From Paenibacillus harenae (GTDB taxonomy: Bacteria; Bacillota; Bacilli; Paenibacillales; Paenibacillaceae), in contig NZ_JAUSST010000002.1 in NCBI RefSeq assembly GCF_030812415.1, positions 930,001 through 994,000 of the forward strand: a stretch of DNA of 64,000 bases, read 5' to 3'. Below the pieces are notes generated by a model that made no database searches, was not told the DNA's origin, and saw only the letters and a list, made by a program, of their open reading frames with translations. Below are positions 35,694-43,796 of this stretch, piece by piece. Numbering within the stretch: position 1 is the stretch's first letter; each line of letters starts with the position of its first letter. The translations under genes were made by a program, and so were the position numbers.

Positions 35694-37190
35694 TTAGTGA
35701 CCCATCATCATGGTAACGTCTGGCTTCTCGCTTGGGTTGTCGCCAGGTACTGTCTTCGGCCTGCGCAGCAGGAAGGAGAACAGTACGCCGAGGATCCCGA
35801 TGCAGCCGAGTACGAGGAACGTGTCTCCATAGGCGGAGAAGAATACGTCCGGACCCGGGTTACTAGCCATGTGATGCTCGGCGCGGCTAGCTAGCAGCGT
35901 CGAGAGGCCTGCTACGGCAAACGACGTCATGACTTGCTGCGCGGCCGCAGTCAGCGATGTGACGCGGCTAACGAGTTCCTTCGGAGCGGCTTGGATGATA
36001 TGTGTATTAAGCGGCATCATCGACAAACCCATGCCGGCGCCAATCAAAGCAAGCGGAATCATAAGCGAGATAAGCGTCGTTTCCGCCGATATTTGCGTCA
36101 ACAGGAAGGTGGCGATCGTAATGATGACCATACCGGACAGAACGACAGGCCTCGCGCCAAGCTTATCGAACAGCTTGCCGCCGATCGGCATGAAAAGGGC
36201 GGCGGCGAGCGCTTGCGGAAGTAGAATCAGACCTGTCGTGAAAGCGGAATATTCCTTGACGACTTGCAGATAGACCGGAATAAGGAAGATCGTACCGAAC
36301 AAGGCGATTTGTACGATCCACTGAAGAATGACGCCGCGCGTGAAGTTGCTCGATTTGAATACGCGCAGCTCAAGCAGCGGTTCGCGGCGTCTAAGCTCAA
36401 CGATAATGAATATGATGAGCGCAACCGTACCTACGATAATGCCGGTAAGCGTTTCTGGGGAAGTCCAGCCGCTTCCGGTTCCTCCGCCTTCCCCGCCGCC
36501 TGCAGAGCTTACCCCGTAAGCGAGGGATGCAAAGGCCAGAGGAGCGAAGATCATGCCTAAGTAGTCAAGTGCCGGAACGGTCTGGCGTTCGATGCGCGGC
36601 AATGTGCGAAGTCCGATGATTACGGCAACTACTCCGATCGGCAGGTTGATAAGGAAAATCCAATGCCAAGTGACATAATCGATGAGCCAGCCTGCGACGA
36701 CCGGGCCGAGCGCAGGCGCGAGCAGCATCGGAATACCGATCATGCCCATAACGGCGCCTTGCTTGCCTGGAGGGCTAAGTCTGTAAGTAAATGCCATCGC
36801 GATTGGAGCTACCATACCGCCGCCAAGACCTTGAATGATGCGGTACACGATAAGCTGCTCTGCGCTTGTTGCAAGGGCGCAAAGCCCGGACCCGAGGGTG
36901 AACATGATGATCGACAGCAGGAAAATTTGTTTAGCGCCGAATCGGTCGGACAGCCAGCCTGCGAGCGGGATAACGGCTGCTTGGGCCAGCGCGTATCCGG
37001 TAATGGTCCATTGAACGATCGTCATGGAGCTTTGGAAATCGTCCATAAGCCCTTTCAATGCTACGTTCATTGCCGTACCGTCCAATATAACCATGAACAT
37101 GCCGACAATAATGGCGAGCAGAGGCGCGATTATGCTCTTAATCGAGAGATCGGCGCTTTCCTGCTGCGGCCTGGATGAAGCAGAAGCCAT
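35694..37190 (-). CDS. DHA2 family MFS multidrug exporter
   Basis: This 498-residue EmrB/QacA-type drug:proton antiporter has about 14 membrane helices. Seen are the motif-A loop GWLSDRFGAKQIFLLS between TM2 and TM3, motif-C region GPVVAGWLIDYVTWHWIF, and MNVALKGLMDDF near TM1. The start follows AGGAGG on the minus strand. A divergent TetR gene with a 16-bp palindrome between them suggests ligand-relieved repression. The substrate is unknown; quaternary compounds or antibiotics are the usual range of the family. Confidence 0.93.
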   Translation of the reverse strand: MASASSRPQQESADLSIKSIIAPLLAIIVGMFMVILDGTAMNVALKGLMDDFQSSMTIVQWTITGYALAQAAVIPLAGWLSDRFGAKQIFLLSIIMFTLGSGLCALATSAEQLIVYRIIQGLGGGMVAPIAMAFTYRLSPPGKQGAVMGMIGIPMLLAPALGPVVAGWLIDYVTWHWIFLINLPIGVVAVIIGLRTLPRIERQTVPALDYLGMIFAPLAFASLAYGVSSAGGGEGGGTGSGWTSPETLTGIIVGTVALIIFIIVELRRREPLLELRVFKSSNFTRGVILQWIVQIALFGTIFLIPVYLQVVKEYSAFTTGLILLPQALAAALFMPIGGKLFDKLGARPVVLSGMVIITIATFLLTQISAETTLISLMIPLALIGAGMGLSMMPLNTHIIQAAPKELVSRVTSLTAAAQQVMTSFAVAGLSTLLASRAEHHMASNPGPDVFFSAYGDTFLVLGCIGILGVLFSFLLRRPKTVPGDNPSEKPDVTMMMGH

Positions 37191-37291
37191 TTTATTTTCC
37201 TCCTATCCGACTGTCGCGATATGCCGTATCTCTAGACGTTGACCTGCAACCATGTACAGGATACAATGAGAACGACTACCGCATTTATATA

Positions 37292-37307
37292 GCGGACAAT
37301 TGTCCGC
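37292..37307. promoter_or_regulatory. Palindromic TetR-type operator
   Basis: GCGGACAATTGTCCGC is a perfect 16-bp palindrome in the 191-base gap between the MFS exporter and the tetR gene, placed to repress both. Confidence 0.7.
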
Positions 37308-37311
37308 ACTA

Positions 37312-37339
37312 TTGAATCATAATGACGATAGCATAAAAT
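37312..37339 (+). promoter_or_regulatory. Possible promoter of the tetR gene
   Basis: TTGAAT (37312-37317), 16 bases, TAAAAT (37334-37339), directly beside the palindrome and 43 bases before the start codon. Confidence 0.4.
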
Positions 37340-37381
37340 GTCAATCCTTTAACGGTAAAATAATTGAAGGAGAAATGAGCA

Positions 37382-37984
37382 ATGACAGCAACGGACAGCG
37401 GCAGAACGAAACAAGATTTGAGCGCTGCGATTTTGCGGACTGCAAATCACTTGTTTAACGAGCACGGGGTTGAATGCGTCAGTATGCATCAAATCGCTAA
37501 ATCGGCCGGCATCGGACAAGGCACGCTATATCGGCGCTATGCCAATAAAGGCGACTTGTGCATGGATGTGATGAAGGATAGCTTCGAGAGATTCAGCGTC
37601 GAAGTCGTAAACGATTTGAAGCTGCAAGCGGATCGGCCCGTTCAGGATCGGTTGTACGGTGTAGTTTGCAAGGTTATTTATTTTCTGGAGACAAAATCCC
37701 GTTTTCTAGGCGTTATGCATGCCTCGCAACTGAGCGATGTGCAGAAAACCGATTTTTTCGATTCGCCGCCATATCATTTTTTACATGGCATTATGTGCAG
37801 TTTGCTGAAAGAAGCAGCCGAGCATGAACTTGCATATCCAATCGATGCGAGCTATGTCGCCCATTCCTATATATCGGTGATGTCGCCGCATACCCACATG
37901 CATCTTCGCATGAGATGCGGGTATTCGCTGGCCGATGTGCAGGAGCAGTTCCGCTCGACGCATATAGCGCCTCTGTTCAAATAA
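37382..37984 (+). CDS. TetR family transcriptional repressor
   Basis: This 200-residue regulator has an N-terminal TetR helix-turn-helix (residues about 12-60; MHQIAKSAGIGQGTLYRRYANKGDL) and a variable ligand domain. AAGGAG precedes the ATG. It is divergent from the DHA2 exporter with a perfect palindrome between, so it most likely controls that exporter and itself. The ligand domain gives no hint of the inducer. Confidence 0.9.
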   Translation: MTATDSGRTKQDLSAAILRTANHLFNEHGVECVSMHQIAKSAGIGQGTLYRRYANKGDLCMDVMKDSFERFSVEVVNDLKLQADRPVQDRLYGVVCKVIYFLETKSRFLGVMHASQLSDVQKTDFFDSPPYHFLHGIMCSLLKEAAEHELAYPIDASYVAHSYISVMSPHTHMHLRMRCGYSLADVQEQFRSTHIAPLFK

Positions 37985-38023
37985 AATAGAACGCCATATG
38001 AGTCAGCAATCGCCGGTCAAGCA

Positions 38024-38052
38024 TGGATATATGTTCCGTAAACTGGTATAAT
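38024..38052 (+). promoter_or_regulatory. Promoter of miaB-ricA
   Basis: TGGATA (38024-38029), 17 bases, perfect TATAAT (38047-38052), 61 bases before the miaB start. Confidence 0.55.
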
Positions 38053-38112
38053 ACTGAATTGGACTATGATAGCCGGAAACTATTTATGCATCTATAAGGA
38101 AGTGAGAAAGCC

Positions 38113-39705
38113 TTGACTACCGATCGTAACCAAGAGGACAAGAACAAGAGTAACGTCCAGATGAAGGATTACTCCAAGTATTTTGATTTCAGCGATGCGA
38201 AAGTGATTGAACAGGACGACAACTCGACGACTTACCGGATCAAAGGTAGAATCATTAACATAAATTCGGCGCCCAGCCATAAGGACGAGAAGAAACGCGG
38301 CAAAGAGGATATCGAGGTCCATTACGATTTCTCGATTCCGGAGGAGCTGCAATCCCTTGGATCAGGCAAACATTATTTGATCCAGACATACGGCTGCCAG
38401 ATGAACGAGCATGACACTGAGGTCATGAAGGGCATGTTCGAGCAAATGGGATATACGGCGACGGAGGATCGGCAGCAAGCGGATGTTATATTGCTCAACA
38501 CTTGCGCAATTCGCGAGAATGCGGAGGATAAGGTATTCGGCGAGTTAGGCCACTTGAAGACGCTGAAGCTGGAGAAGCCCGATTTGCTGCTTGGCGTATG
38601 CGGCTGCATGTCGCAGGAGGAGTCGGTCGTCGGGCGTATTTTGCAAAAGCATGCTTTCGTCGATATGATATTCGGAACGCATAATATTCATCGTCTGCCT
38701 TATCTGCTGCAAAATGCTTACTTCAGCAAGGAAATGGTCGTCGAGGTATGGTCCAAGGAAGGCGACATCATAGAGAATATGCCGAAGAAGCGGGAAGGCA
38801 TGCGCGCTTGGGTCAATATTATGTATGGCTGCGACAAGTTCTGTACGTACTGCATCGTTCCTTATACGCGAGGCAAGGAGCGCAGCAGACGACCGGAGGA
38901 TGTTATCGCGGAGGTGCGCGAGCTTGCAAGGCAAGGCTTCAAAGAAATTACGCTGCTCGGACAAAATGTCAATGCGTACGGCAAAGACTTCGAGGACATC
39001 GACTATCGCTTCGGCGATCTGATGCAGGATATGTCGAAGATCGATATTCCGCGGATTCGGTTCATGACGAGCCATCCGCGCGACTTCGACGATCATCTGA
39101 TCGAGGTGCTTGCTCAGGGGGGCAATCTTGCCGAGCATATACACCTGCCTGTCCAATCCGGCAGCACGGAAACGCTTAAGCGGATGAGCCGTAAATATAC
39201 GCGTGAAGCTTACATGGAGCTGGTCGGCAAAATCAAGCGGGCCATTCCGGATGTCGTGCTTACGACGGATATCATTGTCGGTTTTCCAGGGGAGACGGAC
39301 GAGCAGTTCGAGGATACGTTATCGCTGGTGAGAGATGTCGGCTTTGACTCCGCCTACACTTTCCTCTATTCGCCTCGAGAAGGTACGCCTGCCGCGGTCA
39401 TGGAGGACAATGTCCCGCTTGCCGTGAAGAAGGAGCGCTTGCAACGGCTGAACGGACTGCTGGGGGCGATTGCCCGGGAGAAGAACGAGCAGCTTCGCGG
39501 ACGGACCGTAGAAGTGCTCATCGAAGGCGAAAGCAAAAACAATGCGGACGTTCTATCGGGACGTACCCGCACGAACAAGCTTGTTCACCTGGAAGGGCCG
39601 AAGGAATGGATCGGACAATTCATTCACGCAAAAGTAACCGATGCGCAAACTTGGTATATCAAGGCCGAGGCGCTTGATATGCATACACAAGAAGCAGTTA
39701 GCTAA
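38113..39705 (+). CDS. miaB: tRNA-2-methylthio-N6-dimethylallyladenosine synthase MiaB
   Basis: This 530-residue radical-SAM methylthiotransferase modifies i6A37 in tRNAs. After an N-terminal extension of about 90 residues typical of Bacillales come UPF0004 ([35 protein letters not shown]), the radical-SAM motif [15 protein letters not shown] and a C-terminal TRAM domain (about 445-515). QMNEHD and AIRENAE distinguish it from RimO. TTG 38113 follows AAGGAAGTGAG. ricA follows after 23 bases, as in B. subtilis. Confidence 0.96.
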   Translation: MTTDRNQEDKNKSNVQMKDYSKYFDFSDAKVIEQDDNSTTYRIKGRIININSAPSHKDEKKRGKEDIEVHYDFSIPEELQSLGSGKHYLIQTYGCQMNEHDTEVMKGMFEQMGYTATEDRQQADVILLNTCAIRENAEDKVFGELGHLKTLKLEKPDLLLGVCGCMSQEESVVGRILQKHAFVDMIFGTHNIHRLPYLLQNAYFSKEMVVEVWSKEGDIIENMPKKREGMRAWVNIMYGCDKFCTYCIVPYTRGKERSRRPEDVIAEVRELARQGFKEITLLGQNVNAYGKDFEDIDYRFGDLMQDMSKIDIPRIRFMTSHPRDFDDHLIEVLAQGGNLAEHIHLPVQSGSTETLKRMSRKYTREAYMELVGKIKRAIPDVVLTTDIIVGFPGETDEQFEDTLSLVRDVGFDSAYTFLYSPREGTPAAVMEDNVPLAVKKERLQRLNGLLGAIAREKNEQLRGRTVEVLIEGESKNNADVLSGRTRTNKLVHLEGPKEWIGQFIHAKVTDAQTWYIKAEALDMHTQEAVS

Positions 39706-39728
39706 TGACGATACAGGAGAGATGATAA

Positions 39729-40247
39729 ATGGCAAATCAACAGACAGCGGCAAACAATTCGGTTCAGCAAGGTCACGATCATGGGCACGAGCATGCGAAC
39801 GGCGAGTTCTGCAGCAATCATGAAATTCCGTCGTTCCACACGCGCGACCTCATCGTCCGCGAAGATATTATGAACAAAGCGAAAGAGCTTGCAAGCCTTA
39901 TCTATACATCGGAAGAAGTGCAGCATTATCGCCGCGCCGAGAAACAAATTAACGGCAACGAGCGCGTTCAAGTGCTTATCAACCAGATCAAGAAGAAGCA
40001 GAAGGAAGTTGTGGCGTTCGAAACGACGTTTAAGAACGCCGACATGGTGAAGAAGATCGAAGGCGAGATGGAAACGCTGCAGGACGAGCTGGACGGCATT
40101 CCGATCGTAACGGAGTTCCAACAAAGCCAATCGGATATCAACTACTTGCTGCAGCTTGTCGTGTCGATTATACGCGATACGGTATCGGAGAAAATCAACG
40201 TAGAGGACGCTTCGCCGTCCGATGATCCTGAGGAATGCATCGAATAA
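39729..40247 (+). CDS. ricA: RicA (YmcA) family regulatory protein
   Basis: This 172-residue YlbF/YmcA-family helical protein corresponds to RicA. In B. subtilis RicA, RicF and RicT form a complex that guides RNase Y and favours competence, biofilm and sporulation. The conserved helical core (residues about 40-150) has ELASLIYTSEEVQHYRRAEKQI and IPIVTEFQQSQSDINYLLQLV; a C-terminal Cys stands in EECIE. An unusual N-terminal extension of about 35 residues has a His-rich run (HDHGHEHANGEFCSNHEI). The ribosome site AGGAGAG is close to the ATG. cotE or mutS does not follow, so the B. subtilis gene order ends here. Confidence 0.88.
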   Translation: MANQQTAANNSVQQGHDHGHEHANGEFCSNHEIPSFHTRDLIVREDIMNKAKELASLIYTSEEVQHYRRAEKQINGNERVQVLINQIKKKQKEVVAFETTFKNADMVKKIEGEMETLQDELDGIPIVTEFQQSQSDINYLLQLVVSIIRDTVSEKINVEDASPSDDPEECIE

Positions 40248-40266
40248 GCGAAGCCCTCAATCGGAG

Positions 40267-40299
40267 AAACCCGCGTTTAATCACGTCGGGTTTCTTTTT
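40267..40299 (+). terminator. Rho-independent terminator after ricA
   Basis: AAACCCG and CGGGTTT pair, with inner CGT/ACG pairs and one bulge, then TCTTTTT. Confidence 0.8.
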
Positions 40300-40391
40300 A
40301 ATTTTCAAGTCGGCGGCTTGGCTCGGGTTGAATACCGAAAAATAGGGGCGTATACTGGGGAGGAATCAGATCGGGAAGGGAGAGAAGGACT

Positions 40392-40610
40392 ATGACGGTT
40401 GGAAAAATGGTGCGCAATGTCTTGCTTGGTCTTATATTTGGCGTGTTGGCAATCGGACTTATGCCTTTTTTGATCGTTTTCAATTGGGCCGAAATGCTTA
40501 ATCTGGCCGAATTCGAAGCTTCGCCGCTCTTCATGCTTTTGGGTCGCTATATCGGGCAAGGAAAGCGTAACGGCAAGTCAGACGAACCTGAGCGGCAATC
40601 TGATCAATAA
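40392..40610 (+). CDS. Small single-pass membrane protein of unknown function
   Basis: This 72-residue protein was not recognised. It has a positively charged start, a hydrophobic segment at about residues 9-29 (LLGLIFGVLAIGLMPFLIVF) and a polar, charged C-terminus ending DEPERQSDQ. GGGAGAGAAGG precedes the ATG, and a strong terminator follows, so it appears to be a real monocistronic gene. Confidence 0.6.
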   Translation: MTVGKMVRNVLLGLIFGVLAIGLMPFLIVFNWAEMLNLAEFEASPLFMLLGRYIGQGKRNGKSDEPERQSDQ

Positions 40611-40642
40611 CTTATTTCGCTCCGCTATCATTTCTTTCATGC

Positions 40643-40690
40643 CCCGGAGAAGTCGCCTAAATATAGGCTCTTCTGCCGGGTCTTTTTTTT
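40643..40690 (+). terminator. Strong rho-independent terminator
   Basis: CCCGG-AGAAG-GCCT pairs with AGGC-CTTCT-CCGGG with small bulges, followed by eight T. Confidence 0.9.
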
Positions 40691-40732
40691 CTATGACTGA
40701 CCAATCGACATACAAAACGGCGTAGAACATAA

Positions 40733-40920
40733 TAACTGGAATTTCTACCGTTAAATGAGCCGCTCTACGCCCACTTTCATCAAGTAGATGGAATTTCTCC
40801 TGTTAATATCACCGTTTTACGGTCGGATAGGTGAGATTGCTTTCATTAACATGAGGATTTCCTGTTTTTTTATACTTTTGGTCATTTATCAATAAATAAC
40901 TGGAGGAATTCCCTTTAATT
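40733..40920. repeat. Four degenerate GGAATTTC-type repeat units
   Basis: Units start near 40738 (GGAATTTCTACCGTTAA), 40790 (GGAATTTCTCCTGTTAA), 40855 (GGATTTCCTGTT) and 40905 (GGAATTCCCTTTAA). Spacing is 50-65 bases and each has a similar short core. The last unit lies in the lost 5' end of the following pseudogene. The spacing and divergence do not fit a CRISPR array; an intergenic repeat family is more likely. Confidence 0.5.
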
Positions 40921-42110
40921 CAGACAAAAAGGAAGGAAAGCTCAGCCCAGAGGAGCGGAAGGAGCTGGAGGAGAAGCTCGGCAAGCTGGAGGTATATCAA
41001 TCGCATCTCGATGAGCTGTTGGAGTCGGAGGAGCAAGGAATCATGGCGGGAGAGAATCGTTCGATACAGTTGAATCCGAAGCGGGCAAGCAACTGATGCG
41101 CGGCAAATGGCGGGCCAGAACAGGGAGCATAGGCGGCGTGATCGGTATTTTGCTAGCGGCAATGATAATTAATTCGATTCTTTCATCGATTAATTACCGC
41201 GCGGGAACGCGGGAGAAACGAGAAGTGTATAAGGATGTCATTGAATCGGCCATTGCCGCGACAAGACCGAATATGAATATAAGATTAAACAGCAATACTT
41301 CATCTTTGTTAGGAATAAAGTATTACGGAGATATGGTGAAGCAAGTCGGCGATGAGCGCGTTGGGGGATATGAATACAACGATGCTGCTCGGTTGGCCAA
41401 GAATGATCGATTGGAATGAAAGCAAGGATTCGTACGGTAAGTTTGGCAGCCGTTTTTACTTGCCTGACAATGACATTGAAATTATGGAAGCTCCAGGCTC
41501 ATCGAAGCTAAGCATGTTGCCGGAGGGGACGGTTGCCGAGGTCTATGTGTCTTTCGATCGGATGTATACGACGGATGAGGCGCCTATACTGTTCGAAGGC
41601 AAGGATATGAAGCCGGTCTGGTTGGCTGTGTATACCGGTGAGGCTGGAGAGGAAGGGACTGCAATTGTAAGCGCTCCGGTCGGTTTCCCGACGCAACCCA
41701 TGTGGCATGCGGGCGATGGGGTTACGACGGTCTCCAATGTGAAGAAGTTTTTGTGGAGGACGGTCGAGAAAGGGACGGTTACTTCTTATCCTAGTATTGA
41801 ATCATACGGAAGCGGCGTCGCGCGGAATGATAATTTCTTGAGCACGCTGCGTTTGTTAAGCGAGCACAAGGAGATTACGAATTATTATACGAGCTTCTTC
41901 GAAGTGGACCGGGTTCTTGAATATGTCGAAGAAAATGGGGTTTCGATCTACGGAATGGTCGTAACAGGACCGACGAAGGAGCTGTTGGCGCTAAAGGATG
42001 CTACATTCGTTAATTACATGCATGTAGGCGAAGTAAGGTTATGGAACTGGGGGGGGGCGACAGTAGAATCGAAGATCTCCGCTGCTCCTCATAAGAAAAA
42101 AGCTGTCTGA
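40896..42110 (+). pseudogene. Frameshifted anti-sigma-factor-like gene
   Basis: Three reading frames together spell one protein of about 400 residues that resembles the Paenibacillus-type anti-sigma factor with Sigma_reg_N/C domains. Frame one (to 41096) gives LSPEERKELEEKLGKLEVYQ without a start codon. Frame two (to 41419) gives a membrane helix (about GGVIGILLAAMIINSILSSI) and REVYKDVIESAIAATRPN. Frame three (to 42110) gives LPEGTVAEVYVSFDRM and the C-terminal VVTGPTKELL and GEVRLWNWG. One break is at a run of five G (41363-41367); the other is between about 41030 and 41060. The 5' end is replaced by repeat sequence. No sigma-factor gene is adjacent. Confidence 0.75.
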
Positions 42111-42158
42111 TCACTCTTGATCTGTTAGGATCAGAAAAATGAACGGACAGCTTTTTTT
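42095..42158. terminator. Bidirectional terminator between the pseudogene and bioY
   Basis: AAAAAAGCTGTC pairs with GACAGCTTTTTTT, with a second inner CTGATC/GATCAG stem. It serves both convergent units. Confidence 0.85.
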
Positions 42159-42183
42159 GTTTGCGAAAGGATGGGAGATGGGA

Positions 42184-42813
42184 TTACGCTTTTACCGTTT
42201 TGGGAAAGCCGCCGGCGTTACGGCGTGCTCCGGTTGACGAGCGGATGTAGGAAATGTAAGGTGTTAATGAGATGGCTACCACCGCTCCGAGAGCCGATTT
42301 TAATGCGTCTCCGATAATGAACGGGGAGAAACCGAGTGACATGGCTTTGGCAAAGTCCCAGCCCAGCACATGCATCAACCACGGGATGCCTGGTAAATAG
42401 GCTGCCAGCGAGCTGAACAATTCGAATGTTACGAACAGTACGATGAATAAAACGATTTTATTGCGCTTAATGCTTTCGTTGCGAAGTACCCAGCTGACGG
42501 CGAGGCTAATGAGCAGTGCGCAAAATGGGAACGCAATAATAAAGCCTCCCGTGTGACCGAGTAAATACGAGATGCCTCCCTTGCCATTAAATAGCGGAAG
42601 TCCGATGGCTGTTAACAAGATGACGACGACGATGCTCAAGAAGGCGTTGCGCGGCGTAAGGAACAAGCCGGCGAGCAATACGCCGAACGTCTGCATCGTA
42701 ATCGGCACGGGCGATAAGCTGAGCTTGATCGACAATGAATTCATGATAATGAATAACGCCGCGAATAAGGCGGTAAATACGAGCGCTCTAATATTATTGG
42801 ATTTGGATGGCAT
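42184..42813 (-). CDS. bioY: Biotin transporter substrate-binding subunit BioY
   Basis: BioY, 209 residues, is the S component of the biotin ECF transporter, with six membrane helices. Family marks include an N-terminal TALFAALFIIMNSLSIKLS stretch, PITMQTFGVLLAGLFLTPRNA, GGISYLLGHTGGFIIAF and the C-terminal FIIGDALKSALGAVVA. AAGGAG lies upstream on the minus strand, 13 bases from the ATG. A BirA-type operator stands in the gap to the divergent ATPase gene, so biotin repression is expected. Confidence 0.93.
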   Translation of the reverse strand: MPSKSNNIRALVFTALFAALFIIMNSLSIKLSLSPVPITMQTFGVLLAGLFLTPRNAFLSIVVVILLTAIGLPLFNGKGGISYLLGHTGGFIIAFPFCALLISLAVSWVLRNESIKRNKIVLFIVLFVTFELFSSLAAYLPGIPWLMHVLGWDFAKAMSLGFSPFIIGDALKSALGAVVAISLTPYISYIRSSTGARRNAGGFPKTVKA

Positions 42814-42847
42814 AGCTTGGGATCGACTCCTTTTATGTAGTTGCTTT

Positions 42848-42876
42848 TTGAATGTTAACCAACTATATTTTAATAA
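42848..42876 (+). promoter_or_regulatory. Promoter of the ECF ATPase operon
   Basis: TTGAAT (42848-42853), 17 bases, TAATAA (42871-42876). The spacer and -10 box lie inside the BirA-type operator. Confidence 0.45.
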
Positions 42877-42887
42877 TGGTTAACAAT
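42852..42887. promoter_or_regulatory. BirA-type biotin operator
   Basis: ATGTTAACC (42852-42860) and GGTTAACAAT (42878-42887) form the interrupted inverted repeat (TTGTTAACC, about 15 bases, GGTTAACAA) known as the biotin repressor site. It lies between divergent bioY and the ECF ATPase gene. Confidence 0.82.
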
Positions 42888-42938
42888 TCGCATTGTAGCA
42901 TAGCTAATCTGTTTGGGGAAGAGGTTGGGTGAAATAAA

Positions 42939-43796
42939 TTGGATTTTACTTCTGAGGTGGAACTGTCGGCAATTACGGTTAAGCCGATAGCGTTCACTGA
43001 GCAGCAACAGCGGCAAGAGCCGATTTTGAAGCAGGTACATTTACATATAGGATCCGGCGAGTGGATTACGCTTCTCGGGCGAAACGGAAGCGGGAAAAGC
43101 ACGCTTGCGAAAGTGATCGCAGGCGCTGCGGTTGAAGGGCTGTCGGGCGACGTTATACGGTCGGATCCATCCGGACGGCTCGTGCCGATCGTCATGCAGC
43201 GGCCCGAAGCATCCTTGGTCGGATCAACGCCTTGGGAAGACGTCGTGCTCATGTTGGAGCAGAACGAGGCGGAGGAGGAACGAATAGCGGGATTAGCCGA
43301 GGAGGCTCTGAGTTTGGTTGGCCTTGGCGAAAGGCTTCATCAGCCTATCGGTACGTTGTCTGGCGGACAGAAGCAGCTCGTTGCTATTGCCGGCTGCATC
43401 GCCGTCTATTCGCCGCTGCTCGTCCTGGATGAAGCGACATCGATGCTCGATCCGGAGGCGTCCGCGCTCGTGCTTGAGCAAGCGAGAGCGATTCATGCCA
43501 AAGGAACGACCGTCATATGGATTACGCAGAAGCTGAACGAGCTGAATGAACGGGATCGTATTGTCGCCATGCAGGATGGCCGCATCGCCTTTGATGGGAC
43601 CTCGACGAGTTGGTATGAAAGAGTCAATGGGCATGAAGGTGCCAGCGTATGCGAACGGCTAGGCTTCGATGCTCCCTATACGGTCCAAGTCGCTTGGGAG
43701 CTGGAGAAGCTTGGCTTGACGCTCGATCCATTCCCGATCGTTCCGTCTATGCTGGCGAAGGCGGTGAGCGGCTATGGTAGCCGATTGGACGCTTAA
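42939..43796 (+). CDS. ECF transporter ATPase, biotin-type (BioM/EcfA)
   Basis: This 285-residue ABC ATPase of the energy-coupling factor class has Walker A GRNGSGKST (about residues 48-56), signature LSGGQKQLVAIAG and Walker B LLVLDEATSMLD. The Q-loop reads MQRPEASLVGSTPWEDV, typical of EcfA. TTG 42939 follows GAGGTTGGGTGA. It overlaps the next gene by 23 bases. With BioY and the downstream ATPase-EcfT fusion it makes a complete ECF transporter, and the shared BirA operator suggests biotin as the substrate. Confidence 0.9.
   Translation: MDFTSEVELSAITVKPIAFTEQQQRQEPILKQVHLHIGSGEWITLLGRNGSGKSTLAKVIAGAAVEGLSGDVIRSDPSGRLVPIVMQRPEASLVGSTPWEDVVLMLEQNEAEEERIAGLAEEALSLVGLGERLHQPIGTLSGGQKQLVAIAGCIAVYSPLLVLDEATSMLDPEASALVLEQARAIHAKGTTVIWITQKLNELNERDRIVAMQDGRIAFDGTSTSWYERVNGHEGASVCERLGFDAPYTVQVAWELEKLGLTLDPFPIVPSMLAKAVSGYGSRLDA

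Noticed and set aside
36663..37178. Plus-strand frame of 171 residues opposite the DHA2 exporter
   Set aside because: The minus-strand product has clear MFS motifs and a ribosome site; the plus frame is a shadow.
40733..40920. CRISPR array
   Set aside because: Units are degenerate, short and unevenly spaced, and no cas genes are present.
41096..41419. Separate intact small membrane protein gene
   Set aside because: Its sequence continues in another frame after the G run and joins a known family, so it is part of the pseudogene.
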